In this document: positions 55,229 to 63,623 of the stretch, piece by piece | How positions within the stretch are numbered: the stretch's first letter is position 1 | Layout of the letters: each line of letters starts with the position of its first letter | Made by a program: the position numbers and the translations under genes | Notes under the pieces: model-generated | Database searches by the model: none | What the model saw: only the letters and a program-made list of their open reading frames with translations | What the model was told of the DNA's origin: nothing | NCBI RefSeq assembly: GCF_009856865.1 | Contig: NZ_WVUD01000010.1 | Span: 1-64,000 of the forward strand | Reading direction: 5' to 3' | Length of the DNA stretch: 64,000 bases | DNA from: Solidesulfovibrio aerotolerans | Lineage (GTDB): Bacteria > Desulfobacterota > Desulfovibrionia > Desulfovibrionales > Desulfovibrionaceae

Positions 55229-57568
55229 CTATTTCAGCGTCACCATGGTCATGCCGTCGCCGCCGCGATCCTCGGGAGCCAGGGCAAACTGCGTCACTTG
55301 CGGGTGGGCTTTGAGCAGGCGGTGCACCTCGCGGCGCAGCGCCCCGGTGCCCCGGCCGTGGATGATCTCCAGTTCGCCATGCCCGCGCAGCAAAGCCTGA
55401 TCGAGAAAGGCCAGCAACTCGCTTTCGGCCACATCAGCCCGAAGGCCCCGAATATCGCACACCAGCCCGCCACCTCGCACCGCATCGGACGGGGCCGTGT
55501 TGACAATCGTCGTGCCCCCGGCCTTGGCCGCTTTCCCGGCCGCCGCCAGATCGGCCACGCCCACCCACAGGCTGACACCGCCAATATCGACCTTGGCCGC
55601 TTGGCGCTTCAAATCTTTTTCCCGCACCACGGCGGTTTTTTGCCAACTCACCACCAGCACCGTATCGCCCAAGGGGACAGTGGCCAGATCAAAGGCTGCG
55701 GCCGGCGACTCGGCTTTGCGTTCGCCAAGAATATCGCTGCTTGCATCAATAAGACTTTTGCGCGCATCGGCAAGGGCCTTTTGCGCTTCCTTGCGACCAA
55801 GACGTCCGGCTTCGTGGCGGCGCACGATGTCCCGGGACAGTTCGCGCATCTCTTCAACCAGCTTGTCCTGGGCTTTTTGCAAGTTGTCCTTGAGCTTTTG
55901 GATGCGCTGTTCTTCCACCACCCGCTTGGCGGCAATGGCTTCCAATTCCTGTTCGCGGCGCAGGGCCAACTCGTTTAAGCGCTCGAAAACCAAGCCCGTA
56001 TCGTTGCCGTCCAGCAGCAGATAGCGGTTGGCCCGCTCCAAAATATCTTCAGGCAGGCCGTGCTCCCGGGCCACATCCAGGGCGATGGACGCCCCGACCT
56101 GATCATAGGCCAGCCGATAAAGCGGCTTTTTGGTGGCCGGATCAAACAGCATGCAGGCGGCGCGCACCCCCGGCCGGGACAGGCCGTAGGCTTTGAGCGC
56201 CGGGAAGTGGGTGGCCGCCGCCAGACAGGCTCCCCGATCCAGGAGGCCGTCCACCACGGACTGGGCCAGGGCCGCGCCCTGGGAAGGATCGGTGCCGGCC
56301 CCGAATTCGTCGAGCAGTACCAGGGTATCGGCGTCGATGGCGGGCCAGACCCGGGACAGATGGCGAATCTGGGCGGTAAAGGTGGACAGATGGTCCTCAA
56401 GGCTTTGCTCGTCGCCCAGAAAGACGAAAATCTTGCGGAAAAAGGGCAGGCTGCTGCCCTCCCCAGCCGGTACGGGCAGCCCGGACAGGGCCATGGCCGC
56501 CAAAAGGCCCAGGGTCTTTAAGCACACGGTCTTGCCGCCGGCATTGGCTCCGGTGACGATAAGCGCCCGCTGGTCTTCGGCCAGGACCAGATCCTGGGCC
56601 ACGGCCGGGTTGCCGGCGGCAGCAGCCAGGACCAGCAAGGGATGGCGGGCGGCCAGCAACTGGACGGCATGGCCGCCGGCCACTTCCGGCAGGGTGCCGC
56701 CAAAGGCGTCGCACAAGGCCGCCTTGGCCCACAACACGTCGCAGTCCACCAGCAGGCGGTAGGAGGCGACGATCTCGCGGCGCTCGTCCTTGGCCAGACC
56801 GGTTAAAAAGGCCATGACCCGGGCCTCGGCCTCGCGCTCTTCGTTTTTAAGCTCCTGGAGACGGTTGTTGATCTCCACCAGGAAAAACGGTTCCACGTAG
56901 ATGGTTTCCCCGGTCTGGGAATAGTCGTGGACGATGCCGGGGAGCCTCCCCTTGAAATTGGCCCGCAGCGGCAGGACATAGCGGTCCGAGGAGATGGTGA
57001 CGTAGTCGTCCTGCAAAAGCGGTCCCAGATCGCGTTCAGAGACGAACTCTTTGACCTTATTGAGGATCGTCTGGTGGATGGAGCGGATCTCCTGGCGCAC
57101 GGAAAAAAGCTCGGGCGAGCTTTCATCACGCAGCCGTCCGTCCGGGGCCAGACAGCGGGTCAGCGCGGCCTGGGTCTTTTTGGCCCAAGGCGTGCCGGAG
57201 ACAATGGCCCCCAGTACGGACGCCGGTGCCTCGCCGGAAATCGGCTGGCCCAGGGCGTCGCGCAGGGCGGCCACCCGGGACAGGACATGCCCCAAAGCCA
57301 CCAACGCATCCAGATCAAGGGTTCGCCGCTCGCTGTCGAGCACGGGGAAAAGGGGTTCAAGATCTGGGAAAGGAGAAAATTCAAAGGCGCGATTACGGCG
57401 CAACTCCAGGGCTTCGGCCAGTTTCTGCTGTTCCCTGGCCACAAGCGCAACATCGCCCAGGGGCACAATGGCCCGACAGGCGGCGGCGGCGGGTTCGGAA
57501 GCGGCCATATTGGCCAACCGCTCCAAAACCTTAGGAAACTCCAGCAACGAGAGGGTTCTGGATTCCAT
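55229..57568 (-). CDS. mutS2: MutS2, endonuclease of the MutS family
   Basis: A 779-residue protein without the mismatch-recognition domain of MutS1. It has the clamp and ATPase domains (VTGANAGGKTVCLKT Walker A, VLLDEFGAGTDP) and a C-terminal Smr domain with HGRGTGALRREVHRLL, the nuclease signature. MutS2 acts against recombination and, in Bacillus, rescues collided ribosomes. No Shine-Dalgarno is seen before ATG 57568; T-rich bases precede it. It is placed inside the rpsU-rpoD operon, which is unusual outside this bacterial group. Confidence 0.95.
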   Translation of the reverse strand: MESRTLSLLEFPKVLERLANMAASEPAAAACRAIVPLGDVALVAREQQKLAEALELRRNRAFEFSPFPDLEPLFPVLDSERRTLDLDALVALGHVLSRVAALRDALGQPISGEAPASVLGAIVSGTPWAKKTQAALTRCLAPDGRLRDESSPELFSVRQEIRSIHQTILNKVKEFVSERDLGPLLQDDYVTISSDRYVLPLRANFKGRLPGIVHDYSQTGETIYVEPFFLVEINNRLQELKNEEREAEARVMAFLTGLAKDERREIVASYRLLVDCDVLWAKAALCDAFGGTLPEVAGGHAVQLLAARHPLLVLAAAAGNPAVAQDLVLAEDQRALIVTGANAGGKTVCLKTLGLLAAMALSGLPVPAGEGSSLPFFRKIFVFLGDEQSLEDHLSTFTAQIRHLSRVWPAIDADTLVLLDEFGAGTDPSQGAALAQSVVDGLLDRGACLAAATHFPALKAYGLSRPGVRAACMLFDPATKKPLYRLAYDQVGASIALDVAREHGLPEDILERANRYLLLDGNDTGLVFERLNELALRREQELEAIAAKRVVEEQRIQKLKDNLQKAQDKLVEEMRELSRDIVRRHEAGRLGRKEAQKALADARKSLIDASSDILGERKAESPAAAFDLATVPLGDTVLVVSWQKTAVVREKDLKRQAAKVDIGGVSLWVGVADLAAAGKAAKAGGTTIVNTAPSDAVRGGGLVCDIRGLRADVAESELLAFLDQALLRGHGELEIIHGRGTGALRREVHRLLKAHPQVTQFALAPEDRGGDGMTMVTLK

Positions 57569-57594
57569 AAAAAAAGGGGTGTAGGCGAGGCTGG

Positions 57595-58041
57595 TCAGGA
57601 AGCGAGGCGCGCCTTGACGGCGTCGCTGACCCGCTTGCCATCGACCCGCCCCTTGTGAGCGGCCAACACCGACTGCACGACCTTTCCCATGTCCTTCATG
57701 GTGCTGGCGGCAAGTTCGGCCACGGCGGCGTTGACGGCGGCGGCAAGCTCGTCGTCGGTCAGGGGAGCGGGAAGATAGGCAATAAGGACCGCCAGTTCCC
57801 GCTCCTCTTTTTCGACCAAATCAGCCCGGTTCGCCTTGGCGAACAGATCGATGGACTCCCGACGCTGCTTGACCTGCTTGGCGAAGACGTCAAAAAACTC
57901 CGCCTCGGTCAAGGGACGACGCAGCTCGACCTGGAGCGTCTTGGCGGCTGCTCGCAGCATGCGCAAGACACCGAGGGTCAGTGCATCCCTGGCCTTCATG
58001 GCAATCAGGGAATCGGATTCGATACGGGCTTGTAGATTCAT
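57595..58041 (-). CDS. yqeY: GatB/YqeY-domain protein
   Basis: A 148-residue helical protein: [20 protein letters not shown], then LGVLRMLRAAAKTLQVELRR and the C-terminal MKDMGKVVQSVLAAHKGRVD GKRV stretch of YqeY. Related to the tail domain of GatB, which binds tRNA; a tRNA-linked role is presumed. Its ATG overlaps the rpsU stop by one base (TAATG), so translation is coupled. rpsU-yqeY-dnaG-rpoD is a classic order. Confidence 0.92.
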   Translation of the reverse strand: MNLQARIESDSLIAMKARDALTLGVLRMLRAAAKTLQVELRRPLTEAEFFDVFAKQVKQRRESIDLFAKANRADLVEKEERELAVLIAYLPAPLTDDELAAAVNAAVAELAASTMKDMGKVVQSVLAAHKGRVDGKRVSDAVKARLAS

Positions 58042-58241
58042 TACATCATGTTTATTTTGCGCATTTTCTTAAGCAACCGCTTGCGAGCGGCAGCCTTCTT
58101 CTTCTTGCGCATGACGCTGGGTTTCTCAAAGTGCTGACGTTTCTTCAGCTCGGAGAGAATCCCGGATTTTTCGACTTGCTTTTTGAAGCGGCGAAGGGCC
58201 ACGTCAAAGTTGTCGGATTCGTCAAGGTAGACACCGGGCAT
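58041..58241 (-). CDS. rpsU: 30S ribosomal protein S21
   Basis: A 66-residue basic protein: [20 protein letters not shown], then [20 protein letters not shown] and a Lys/Arg-rich tail, all typical of S21. It helps start translation by opening the 16S 3' end. GAGGGGGTGATG precedes the ATG. It is the first gene of the macromolecular-synthesis operon, with a promoter at 58286-58314. Confidence 0.96.
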   Translation of the reverse strand: MPGVYLDESDNFDVALRRFKKQVEKSGILSELKKRQHFEKPSVMRKKKKAAARKRLLKKMRKINMM

Positions 58242-58285
58242 TTACATCACCCCCTCTTTGGAAAATTCCCTGCGGCAAAACGTGC

Positions 58286-58314
58286 GGTTTATCCGAGTCG
58301 ACCCGCCATGTCAA
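58286..58314 (-). promoter_or_regulatory. Sigma-70-type promoter for the rpsU-rpoD operon
   Basis: Read leftward: TTGACA (perfect -35), 17-base spacer, TAAACC as a weak -10, about 45 bases before the rpsU ATG. It would drive all five genes down to rpoD. Confidence 0.55.
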
Positions 58315-58335
58315 GACATGCGGCCGACACGCAGA

Positions 58336-58364
58336 ATAAAAACCGCCCGGCTGACACCGGGCGG
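58336..58364 (-). terminator. Intrinsic terminator of the small membrane gene
   Basis: Read leftward: CCGCCCGG, loop TGTCAG, CCGGGCGG, TTTTTA. It lies between the small membrane gene and the rpsU promoter and insulates the two. Confidence 0.85.
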
Positions 58365-58393
58365 CGGCAGAGTCCCGTGACCAGGCGGCAAGG

Positions 58394-58576
58394 CTAGTGG
58401 TGGCCGTGGGCCGGTGCGTTCTTGGTGTCCAGATAGGCCTTGTACATGCAATAGCCCATGCCCGAGGCAATGATGAAAAGCACCAGATACAGCACACTGA
58501 AAAACACGAAATGATCGGGCTGCCACCAGGGGAGATCCTGCGGCAGGGGGCTGTGAACAGTTTCGCCGTGTAACAT
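58394..58576 (-). CDS. Small single-pass membrane protein
   Basis: A 60-residue protein: a soluble start MLHGETVHSPLPQDLPWWQP, then one membrane helix (FVFFSVLYLVLFIIASGMGY) and a short tail ending HGHH. GGGAG lies eight bases before ATG 58576 and a terminator follows, both supporting it as a gene. The His-rich tail and size resemble small subunits or accessory proteins of respiratory complexes, but I recognise no family. It lies between HU and rpsU on the same strand. Confidence 0.65.
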   Translation of the reverse strand: MLHGETVHSPLPQDLPWWQPDHFVFFSVLYLVLFIIASGMGYCMYKAYLDTKNAPAHGHH

Positions 58577-58597
58577 GAAAAATTCTCCCGCGATTGG

Positions 58598-58870
58598 TTA
58601 TTGGATGGCGTCCTTAAGCAACTTCCCCGGCCGAAATTTGACCACTTTGGAGGCCGGGATGTTGATCTCGGCACCGGTGCGGGGGTTGCGGCCGGTCCGG
58701 GCCTTGCGCTCATCGACCATGAAGGTGCCAAACCCCGTCAGTGTGATCTTCCCTTCGCCCACCAACGTCTCCTCAATGGCCTCGATAAAGGCATTGAGCG
58801 CGCGTTCGGCATTGGCTTTGGTCAGTCCCGTCTTTTCGGCAATCTTACCTACCAGATCAGCCTTGGTCAT
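58598..58870 (-). CDS. HU-family DNA-binding protein
   Basis: A 90-residue histone-like protein. MTKADLVGKIAEKTGLTKAN opens the helical body; GFGTFMVDERKARTGRNPRT carries the DNA-bending arm with the conserved NPRTG; the tail is FRPGKLLKDAI. It bends and coats DNA. GAGGAGAGG precedes ATG 58870. HU and IHF subunits are hard to separate at this level; HU is favoured by the single gene. It follows rsmA on the same strand. Confidence 0.95.
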   Translation of the reverse strand: MTKADLVGKIAEKTGLTKANAERALNAFIEAIEETLVGEGKITLTGFGTFMVDERKARTGRNPRTGAEINIPASKVVKFRPGKLLKDAIQ

Positions 58871-59084
58871 CAGTCCTCTCCTCCTCGGTTAATCGCCCCC
58901 GGCAAACGCGGCGGCACCATGCTCCCGATCCTCTCTGCGCGCCTGTCTCGCAAAAAACGTCAACAGGGACGCCCCCCCTCGCCTCCCCGCGGCGAGAACG
59001 GCCCTCCTGCCCCTGGTGCGCTGCCCATGCGGCAAAACGCGATACGCACGAGTGGGCAAACCAAAATCGATTTCAAGCCCAAAG

Positions 59085-59921
59085 TCAAGAGGGCAGGCGC
59101 GTTTTGAGCAATTTGGCCAGTGCGCCGAGCTGGCCCGGCGATAAAACTTCGGGCCGGTCCCGCCCCTGAATGCCGAGCGCCTCGCAGGCCTCGGGGAGGC
59201 CATCCGTCCAAAACGGTTTCAGGATACCGGCCAACTGTTTGCGCCGCAACGAAAAAAGCCGTTTGAGCAACAACGACAGCGCCCGGGGTTCTTCAGGCCG
59301 CTCGCCAGCCGGCCGGGGCGTTATCGCCACCACGGCCGAATCCACTTTGGGCTGGGGCCGAAAAACCGTCGGCGGCACCTTAAAGCAGTATTCGAGCTTG
59401 GCAAAAGCCGAAGTCCAGGCCGTCAGCGCCCCGTACTGCCGCCCGCCCGGCGGGGCACACAGGCGCAGCGCCACCTCGTGCTGGACCATAAAGACGCCCC
59501 GGCCAAAGAGCAGCGAGCCGGCGCAAATGTCCCAGAGCAGCGGCGAGGCGATGTTATACGGGAGGTTGCCGATAAGCTTGACCCCGGGCAGTCGGTCCAG
59601 CCGGCTCCAATCCATACGCAGGGCATCAACCAGGGCCGGATGCGCCCCGGGATGGGCCGTTGGCAGACGCGCCGCCAGCTCGCGGTCTTTTTCCAGGGCC
59701 AGATAGGCCCGGGGGCCGGCGGCCAGGATATGGGCCGACAGCGCCCCCCGGCCCGGCCCGATCTCGATGACCGTATCGGCGGCGGTGATGCCCAGGCGGG
59801 CCACAATTTTGGCCGCAATGTTGGGATCGACCAGGAAATTCTGCCCCAGGCTCCGCTTGGCCGGGGCGTAGTGCGCGCCGGGCGCGTCCCCGGGCGCCTG
59901 GGCGCGTTCGCGACGTGTCAT
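59085..59921 (-). CDS. rsmA: 16S rRNA dimethyladenosine transferase
   Basis: A 278-residue methyltransferase that dimethylates two adjacent adenines near the 16S 3' end. Motif I is VIEIGPGRGALS and motif IV is GNLPYNIASPL; KRSLGQNFLVDP opens the conserved part. AAGGAG before ATG 59921 sets the start, which overlaps the stop of the upstream glycosyltransferase as ATGA. Loss of this enzyme gives kasugamycin resistance, hence the older name ksgA. Confidence 0.96.
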   Translation of the reverse strand: MTRRERAQAPGDAPGAHYAPAKRSLGQNFLVDPNIAAKIVARLGITAADTVIEIGPGRGALSAHILAAGPRAYLALEKDRELAARLPTAHPGAHPALVDALRMDWSRLDRLPGVKLIGNLPYNIASPLLWDICAGSLLFGRGVFMVQHEVALRLCAPPGGRQYGALTAWTSAFAKLEYCFKVPPTVFRPQPKVDSAVVAITPRPAGERPEEPRALSLLLKRLFSLRRKQLAGILKPFWTDGLPEACEALGIQGRDRPEVLSPGQLGALAKLLKTRLPS

Positions 59922-61585
59922 CCATGCTCCTTTTCCAGCAAATCGTGTTTGAGCGCCCACAGGACATGCCCGGCCGCATCCGCGCCAGAAAGACCGGGCA
60001 CGGCCGCCGCCAGCCGTTTGGCCAGGGTCAGGCCGGGACACCCGGAGCGGGCCAGAAAGACCAGAATACGCAAGGCATCCGGCCGTATTTCCTTATCAAG
60101 TTCTGCATAAATAACGGGAAAATCCTGCCGGTTATAGAGTGCCAGTCCGGCCCGGCTCCATGTCAGGCGCACGCCGTCGCCAAGCTGGCCGCCCGGATAG
60201 CCGGCAAAGACCTCGCCATAGGCCAGGGTCAGGGGATGGGGCGTGCGGGCAAGCAGCGCCCGGTCCGGCACGGGCGCGCCGGCCAGACGCTCCCACAACG
60301 CCAGATGCCGGGCCAGGCAGGCATCCCAGGTGAACAACTCGGTGGCTCGTTGCTTCCCGGCCAAGCCCATGGTTTGACGCAACTGCGGTTCCCGGATGAG
60401 CGCCAGCAGGGCCTGGGCCAGGGCCGGCACGTCCACGGCCAGGGACTGGGCCAGACGCAGATGGGTGTGGTTGTCATAGCACAACGGTGCCAGCACGTCG
60501 CGCAGGCCGGTTTCGACCGGCCCGAGCGTGGGCAGCAGCCAACCGGTGCGGCCGTGGACCACGATATCGCGGTAGCCGTCATAGTCCGAAGCAACAACCG
60601 GCAATCCGGCGGCCATGGCTTCCAGGAGGGTGAGGCCAAACGTCTCCTGGGGATTGTCCGCCAGGGACACGAACACGTCGGCCAGCCCGAACAGCGCCTG
60701 CTTGGCCGCCTCGGCCGGCCGCCGGATAAGCACCAGGGACAAGCCGATATTGGCGGCCAGATTGGCCAGGGTGGTCAAAAACGGATCGTCATCGGTGTCC
60801 GTATCTGTCCAACCGGCCACGACCAGGGTCAGCCCGGCCGCAGCGACGCCGGCGGCAATAAGACGCTGCACCGCCCGGAAAAGCGGCAGCAGATCCATCT
60901 TGGAGCTGTGGGAGATGCGGCCGAAAACCAGTAAAACCGCCGTCTCGGGGGCAATGCCGAAGGCGTCCCGGGCCGCGCGGCGCGCCTCCCCGTCAAGGCG
61001 CGTCCAATCGGCCGGATCGACACCTAAAGGAATAAGGGCCAGTTCCGGGGCCGGATAGTCCTCGGGGGAAAGCCCATAGCCCCGGCGCAGGGAGGCAAAG
61101 ATCGCTTCCACGGCCCCCAGGCCGGCCGTGGACGTGGCCACGATAGCGTCGCGCCGGGTGGTGCCGGGCCAGAGGTGGGCCAGAAAATCCCGCTGGAACA
61201 CGGCGTTACTCAGCGAATGGGTGGTGCCGGTGATGGGAAAGATCGAGCGGGCCAGGGCGTTTCGGGCGGCTGCGAGACGGGCCTGGGCGGTGATGCAATC
61301 GGAGAGGTGAAAGACGGCGTAGTCGGTGTCGGCCAGGGCGTGCGGCAGTTCCTGGCGCGTCAGAACTTTGAACGCCCCGCGCTGGGCCACCTGGGGATAG
61401 CGGGCGGCGAGAAGTCCTTCCTGCCGGTCCCGCCACTGCCGCGACGGCATGAAAAAATGATAGGCGTCATAAGGATCGGCCCGCATCAGCGCGTCTAAAA
61501 AGGCGGCGTTGGCCACTTTGCGGCCCATGACATCGTCGGATTCGACAAAGGGATCGAGGGTGCCAAAAATTCGTTGTGCGCGCAT
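59918..61585 (-). CDS. Glycosyltransferase, GT4 type
   Basis: A 555-residue protein with a GT-B fold. The nucleotide-sugar end has the ETFGLTLLEAMAAGLPVVAS motif (E-x7-E), and VLLVFGRISHSSKMDLL opens the C-terminal domain. Start MRAQRIFGTLDPF is chosen at 61585; upstream codons overlap the divergent diguanylate-cyclase leader. After the GT domain about 120 residues form an extra C-terminal region (LALYNRQDFPVIYAELDKEI), unusual for GT4. Donor and acceptor unknown. ATGA overlap with rsmA. Confidence 0.8.
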   Translation of the reverse strand: MRAQRIFGTLDPFVESDDVMGRKVANAAFLDALMRADPYDAYHFFMPSRQWRDRQEGLLAARYPQVAQRGAFKVLTRQELPHALADTDYAVFHLSDCITAQARLAAARNALARSIFPITGTTHSLSNAVFQRDFLAHLWPGTTRRDAIVATSTAGLGAVEAIFASLRRGYGLSPEDYPAPELALIPLGVDPADWTRLDGEARRAARDAFGIAPETAVLLVFGRISHSSKMDLLPLFRAVQRLIAAGVAAAGLTLVVAGWTDTDTDDDPFLTTLANLAANIGLSLVLIRRPAEAAKQALFGLADVFVSLADNPQETFGLTLLEAMAAGLPVVASDYDGYRDIVVHGRTGWLLPTLGPVETGLRDVLAPLCYDNHTHLRLAQSLAVDVPALAQALLALIREPQLRQTMGLAGKQRATELFTWDACLARHLALWERLAGAPVPDRALLARTPHPLTLAYGEVFAGYPGGQLGDGVRLTWSRAGLALYNRQDFPVIYAELDKEIRPDALRILVFLARSGCPGLTLAKRLAAAVPGLSGADAAGHVLWALKHDLLEKEHG

Positions 61586-61640
61586 GGTGGAGACGGAGCC
61601 ACAGCCGTGCTCCGATGTCAAATGGCTTGATTTACTTGTC

Positions 61641-61657
61641 TTGGCCTGTCTCTTGCA
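61641..61657 (+). promoter_or_regulatory. Sigma-54 (RpoN) promoter for the diguanylate cyclase
   Basis: TTGGCCTGTCTCTTGCA has GG and GC separated by ten bases, with TTGGC and TTGCA blocks both at consensus. It ends 52 bases before ATG 61710. An NtrC-type regulator would be needed to open it; one (12590-13954) is encoded in this window, but no link is shown. Confidence 0.78.
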
Positions 61658-61709
61658 AACGAGGCTGTGGACAGGAAGTATTTTCCTGGCCAGACGCAAG
61701 GAGGCTGTC

Positions 61710-63209
61710 ATGACGCGCGGCATGCGACCCGAGCAGGTATGGGGCATTGGCCTGACCAACGAGGCCGAAATGGCCATTTCCAAGGCCCTGGGCACAGGCT
61801 ATGTCCTTCGCAACTGGCCTGCCGGCTCCTCGCCTGGCGAGCGCGACATTGCCAGGGCCACGCCCCTTGTCGTCTTCGTGGTCAAGGAGGCCTGGGACGC
61901 CCTGCCCCCCGCCACCCGACTGGGCATTGAGGAGTGGGAGATTCCCCAGCGCGTGCTGGTTTTGGGCGCGTCGCAGTCCGTGGCCGATTTCGAGGAAGTG
62001 CTGGAAAACGGCTTTCTCTCGGCTATTTCCGAGCCGCTCACCGACAAAAAGGTCCGCGACGTTATCTTTCGGGCCAAAGAAGTCAAAAGCCTCTACGACG
62101 ATATTTTCCGCATGACCCGCGAGATCATGCTGGAGCGGGAACTGCTTGCCCGCAAGACCGATCTGGTGCTGTTTTTAAACCGCATCCTCAGCCGGGCCAG
62201 CGAATCCCTCGACCCCAGCGTCATTTTGGACAACGCCCGGGAAGATCTGCAACTGCTGCTGCCGCTTAACGCCCTCATGGGCGCGTTCTGGCAGACCGGG
62301 GACTCGGGAACCCTGGAAGCGGAATTGTTTCTCGAACCCGACATGGATCAAAGCGCCGAACAGCATTGGACCGAGCAACTGCTGCGCCAGGCGGCCAAGA
62401 TCGCCGGCAAGCCCATGCACAGCTACCGGGCCAGCTTCCTCGAAGGTTCCCCAAACCGCGAGCCGGTCGGCATCCCGAGCGTCCCGGAAGAACTGATCAC
62501 CTTGCCGCTGCGGGCCGGCGGGCAGATGTTTGGGCTGCTCGTGCTCTACCGGGCCAAGGGCCGGGCTCTGGGCAAGGATCAGGTGCAGGCGCTCTACGCC
62601 TCGGTCAACCACTTGGCCCTGGCACTTAAAAACGCCGCACTGTTTAGCCAGGTCAAGATCCGGGCCGATCACGACGCCCTCACCCGGATTCACAACCGTC
62701 GGGCTTTTGACGAACGATTTATTGACGAATTGCGCCGCCACCAGCGCTACCACCATCCCATGAGCCTGCTCATGGTCGATATCGACCACTTTAAGGGTAT
62801 TAACGACCGCTTCGGCCATCTGATCGGCGACGAGGTGTTGCGCGAGGTCGGCAGCATCCTCTCCGGGACACTTCGCAGCACGGATTTCACAGCCCGTTAC
62901 GGCGGTGAAGAATTTGTGGTGATCCTGCCCCAGACCACCGAGGAACAGAGCCGGATTCTGGCCGAGCGCCTGCGCGCCATCATCGCCGGTGCCCGGTTTG
63001 CCCATGACGGCGAAGCCTTTTGCATCACCGTATCCATCGGCGCAGCCACCTTGCAGCCCGGTTCCCTGACCAAGCGCAAGGAATTACTGGAAAAGGCCGA
63101 CAAGGCTCTGTATCAGGCCAAGCATCTGGGACGCAATCAGGTCTGTACGGCCCTGGGTCCGGTGACGCGGACCGACGAGGCCGCCTACGAGGCGGTGGAA
63201 GCTGGCTAG
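61710..63209 (+). CDS. Diguanylate cyclase (GGDEF) with receiver-like N-terminus and GAF-like sensor
   Basis: A 499-residue protein. The N-terminal ~125 residues look like a receiver-type fold without a clear phospho-Asp; a coiled linker and a GAF-like domain (about 160-320) follow. The GGDEF domain has ALTRIHNRRAFDERF, DIDHFKGINDRFGH and active site RYGGEEFVV, with the inhibitory RSTD site five residues upstream, so it should make c-di-GMP under product control. AAGGAGG lies seven bases before ATG 61710, behind a sigma-54 promoter. Confidence 0.9.
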   Translation: MTRGMRPEQVWGIGLTNEAEMAISKALGTGYVLRNWPAGSSPGERDIARATPLVVFVVKEAWDALPPATRLGIEEWEIPQRVLVLGASQSVADFEEVLENGFLSAISEPLTDKKVRDVIFRAKEVKSLYDDIFRMTREIMLERELLARKTDLVLFLNRILSRASESLDPSVILDNAREDLQLLLPLNALMGAFWQTGDSGTLEAELFLEPDMDQSAEQHWTEQLLRQAAKIAGKPMHSYRASFLEGSPNREPVGIPSVPEELITLPLRAGGQMFGLLVLYRAKGRALGKDQVQALYASVNHLALALKNAALFSQVKIRADHDALTRIHNRRAFDERFIDELRRHQRYHHPMSLLMVDIDHFKGINDRFGHLIGDEVLREVGSILSGTLRSTDFTARYGGEEFVVILPQTTEEQSRILAERLRAIIAGARFAHDGEAFCITVSIGAATLQPGSLTKRKELLEKADKALYQAKHLGRNQVCTALGPVTRTDEAAYEAVEAG

Positions 63210-63306
63210 TGTCGCGTTCGGGAATTGCCGATAGGGCCAACCTGGAATCAAAGGCACCGAAGTTTGTTGACAACGTCAACCGTGACGCGTAGGTACATCG
63301 TTCCTC

Positions 63307-63383
<77 letters not shown>

Positions 63384-63393
63384 AATGATTCCA

Positions 63394-63425
63394 AAGGGTT
63401 ACGGTTAACGCCGTAACCCTTATTT
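63394..63425 (+). terminator. Hairpin terminator after tRNA-Arg
   Basis: AAGGGTTACGG, loop TTAACG, CCGTAACCCTT, followed by ATTT. It ends the tRNA transcript ten bases past the CCA. Confidence 0.8.
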
Positions 63426-63473
63426 CGTTGTAAGTAGCTTCCCAAAATTCTTCCCCCGCGCTATCCCGAAACC

Positions 63474-63560
63474 ATGGCCGGAAAGTATCTCAAGACGCGC
63501 CATAAGAGCGTGTTTTATCGGGAAAGCAACGCGCAAACCTGCTCCTACGGGCCGGTCATA
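63474..63560 (+). pseudogene. Truncated tyrosine-recombinase (phage-type integrase) start
   Basis: The frame opens MAGKYLKTRHKSVFYRESN, which resembles the N-termini of phage integrases (M-x-K-Y-L-K-T-R/K-x-x-G/S-V-F/Y-Y-R-E). The likeness stops within about 30 residues, and the frame then runs into the antisense of the next gene. With the tRNA 90 bases upstream, this looks like the scar of an element once integrated at tRNA-Arg. No catalytic region is present. Confidence 0.5.
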
Positions 63561-63623
63561 CCAGGCGACAAAGGCGTACAGCTTGGTTCGCTTCTCACGC
63601 CGGACGTCGTGGCAAAGACCGTG

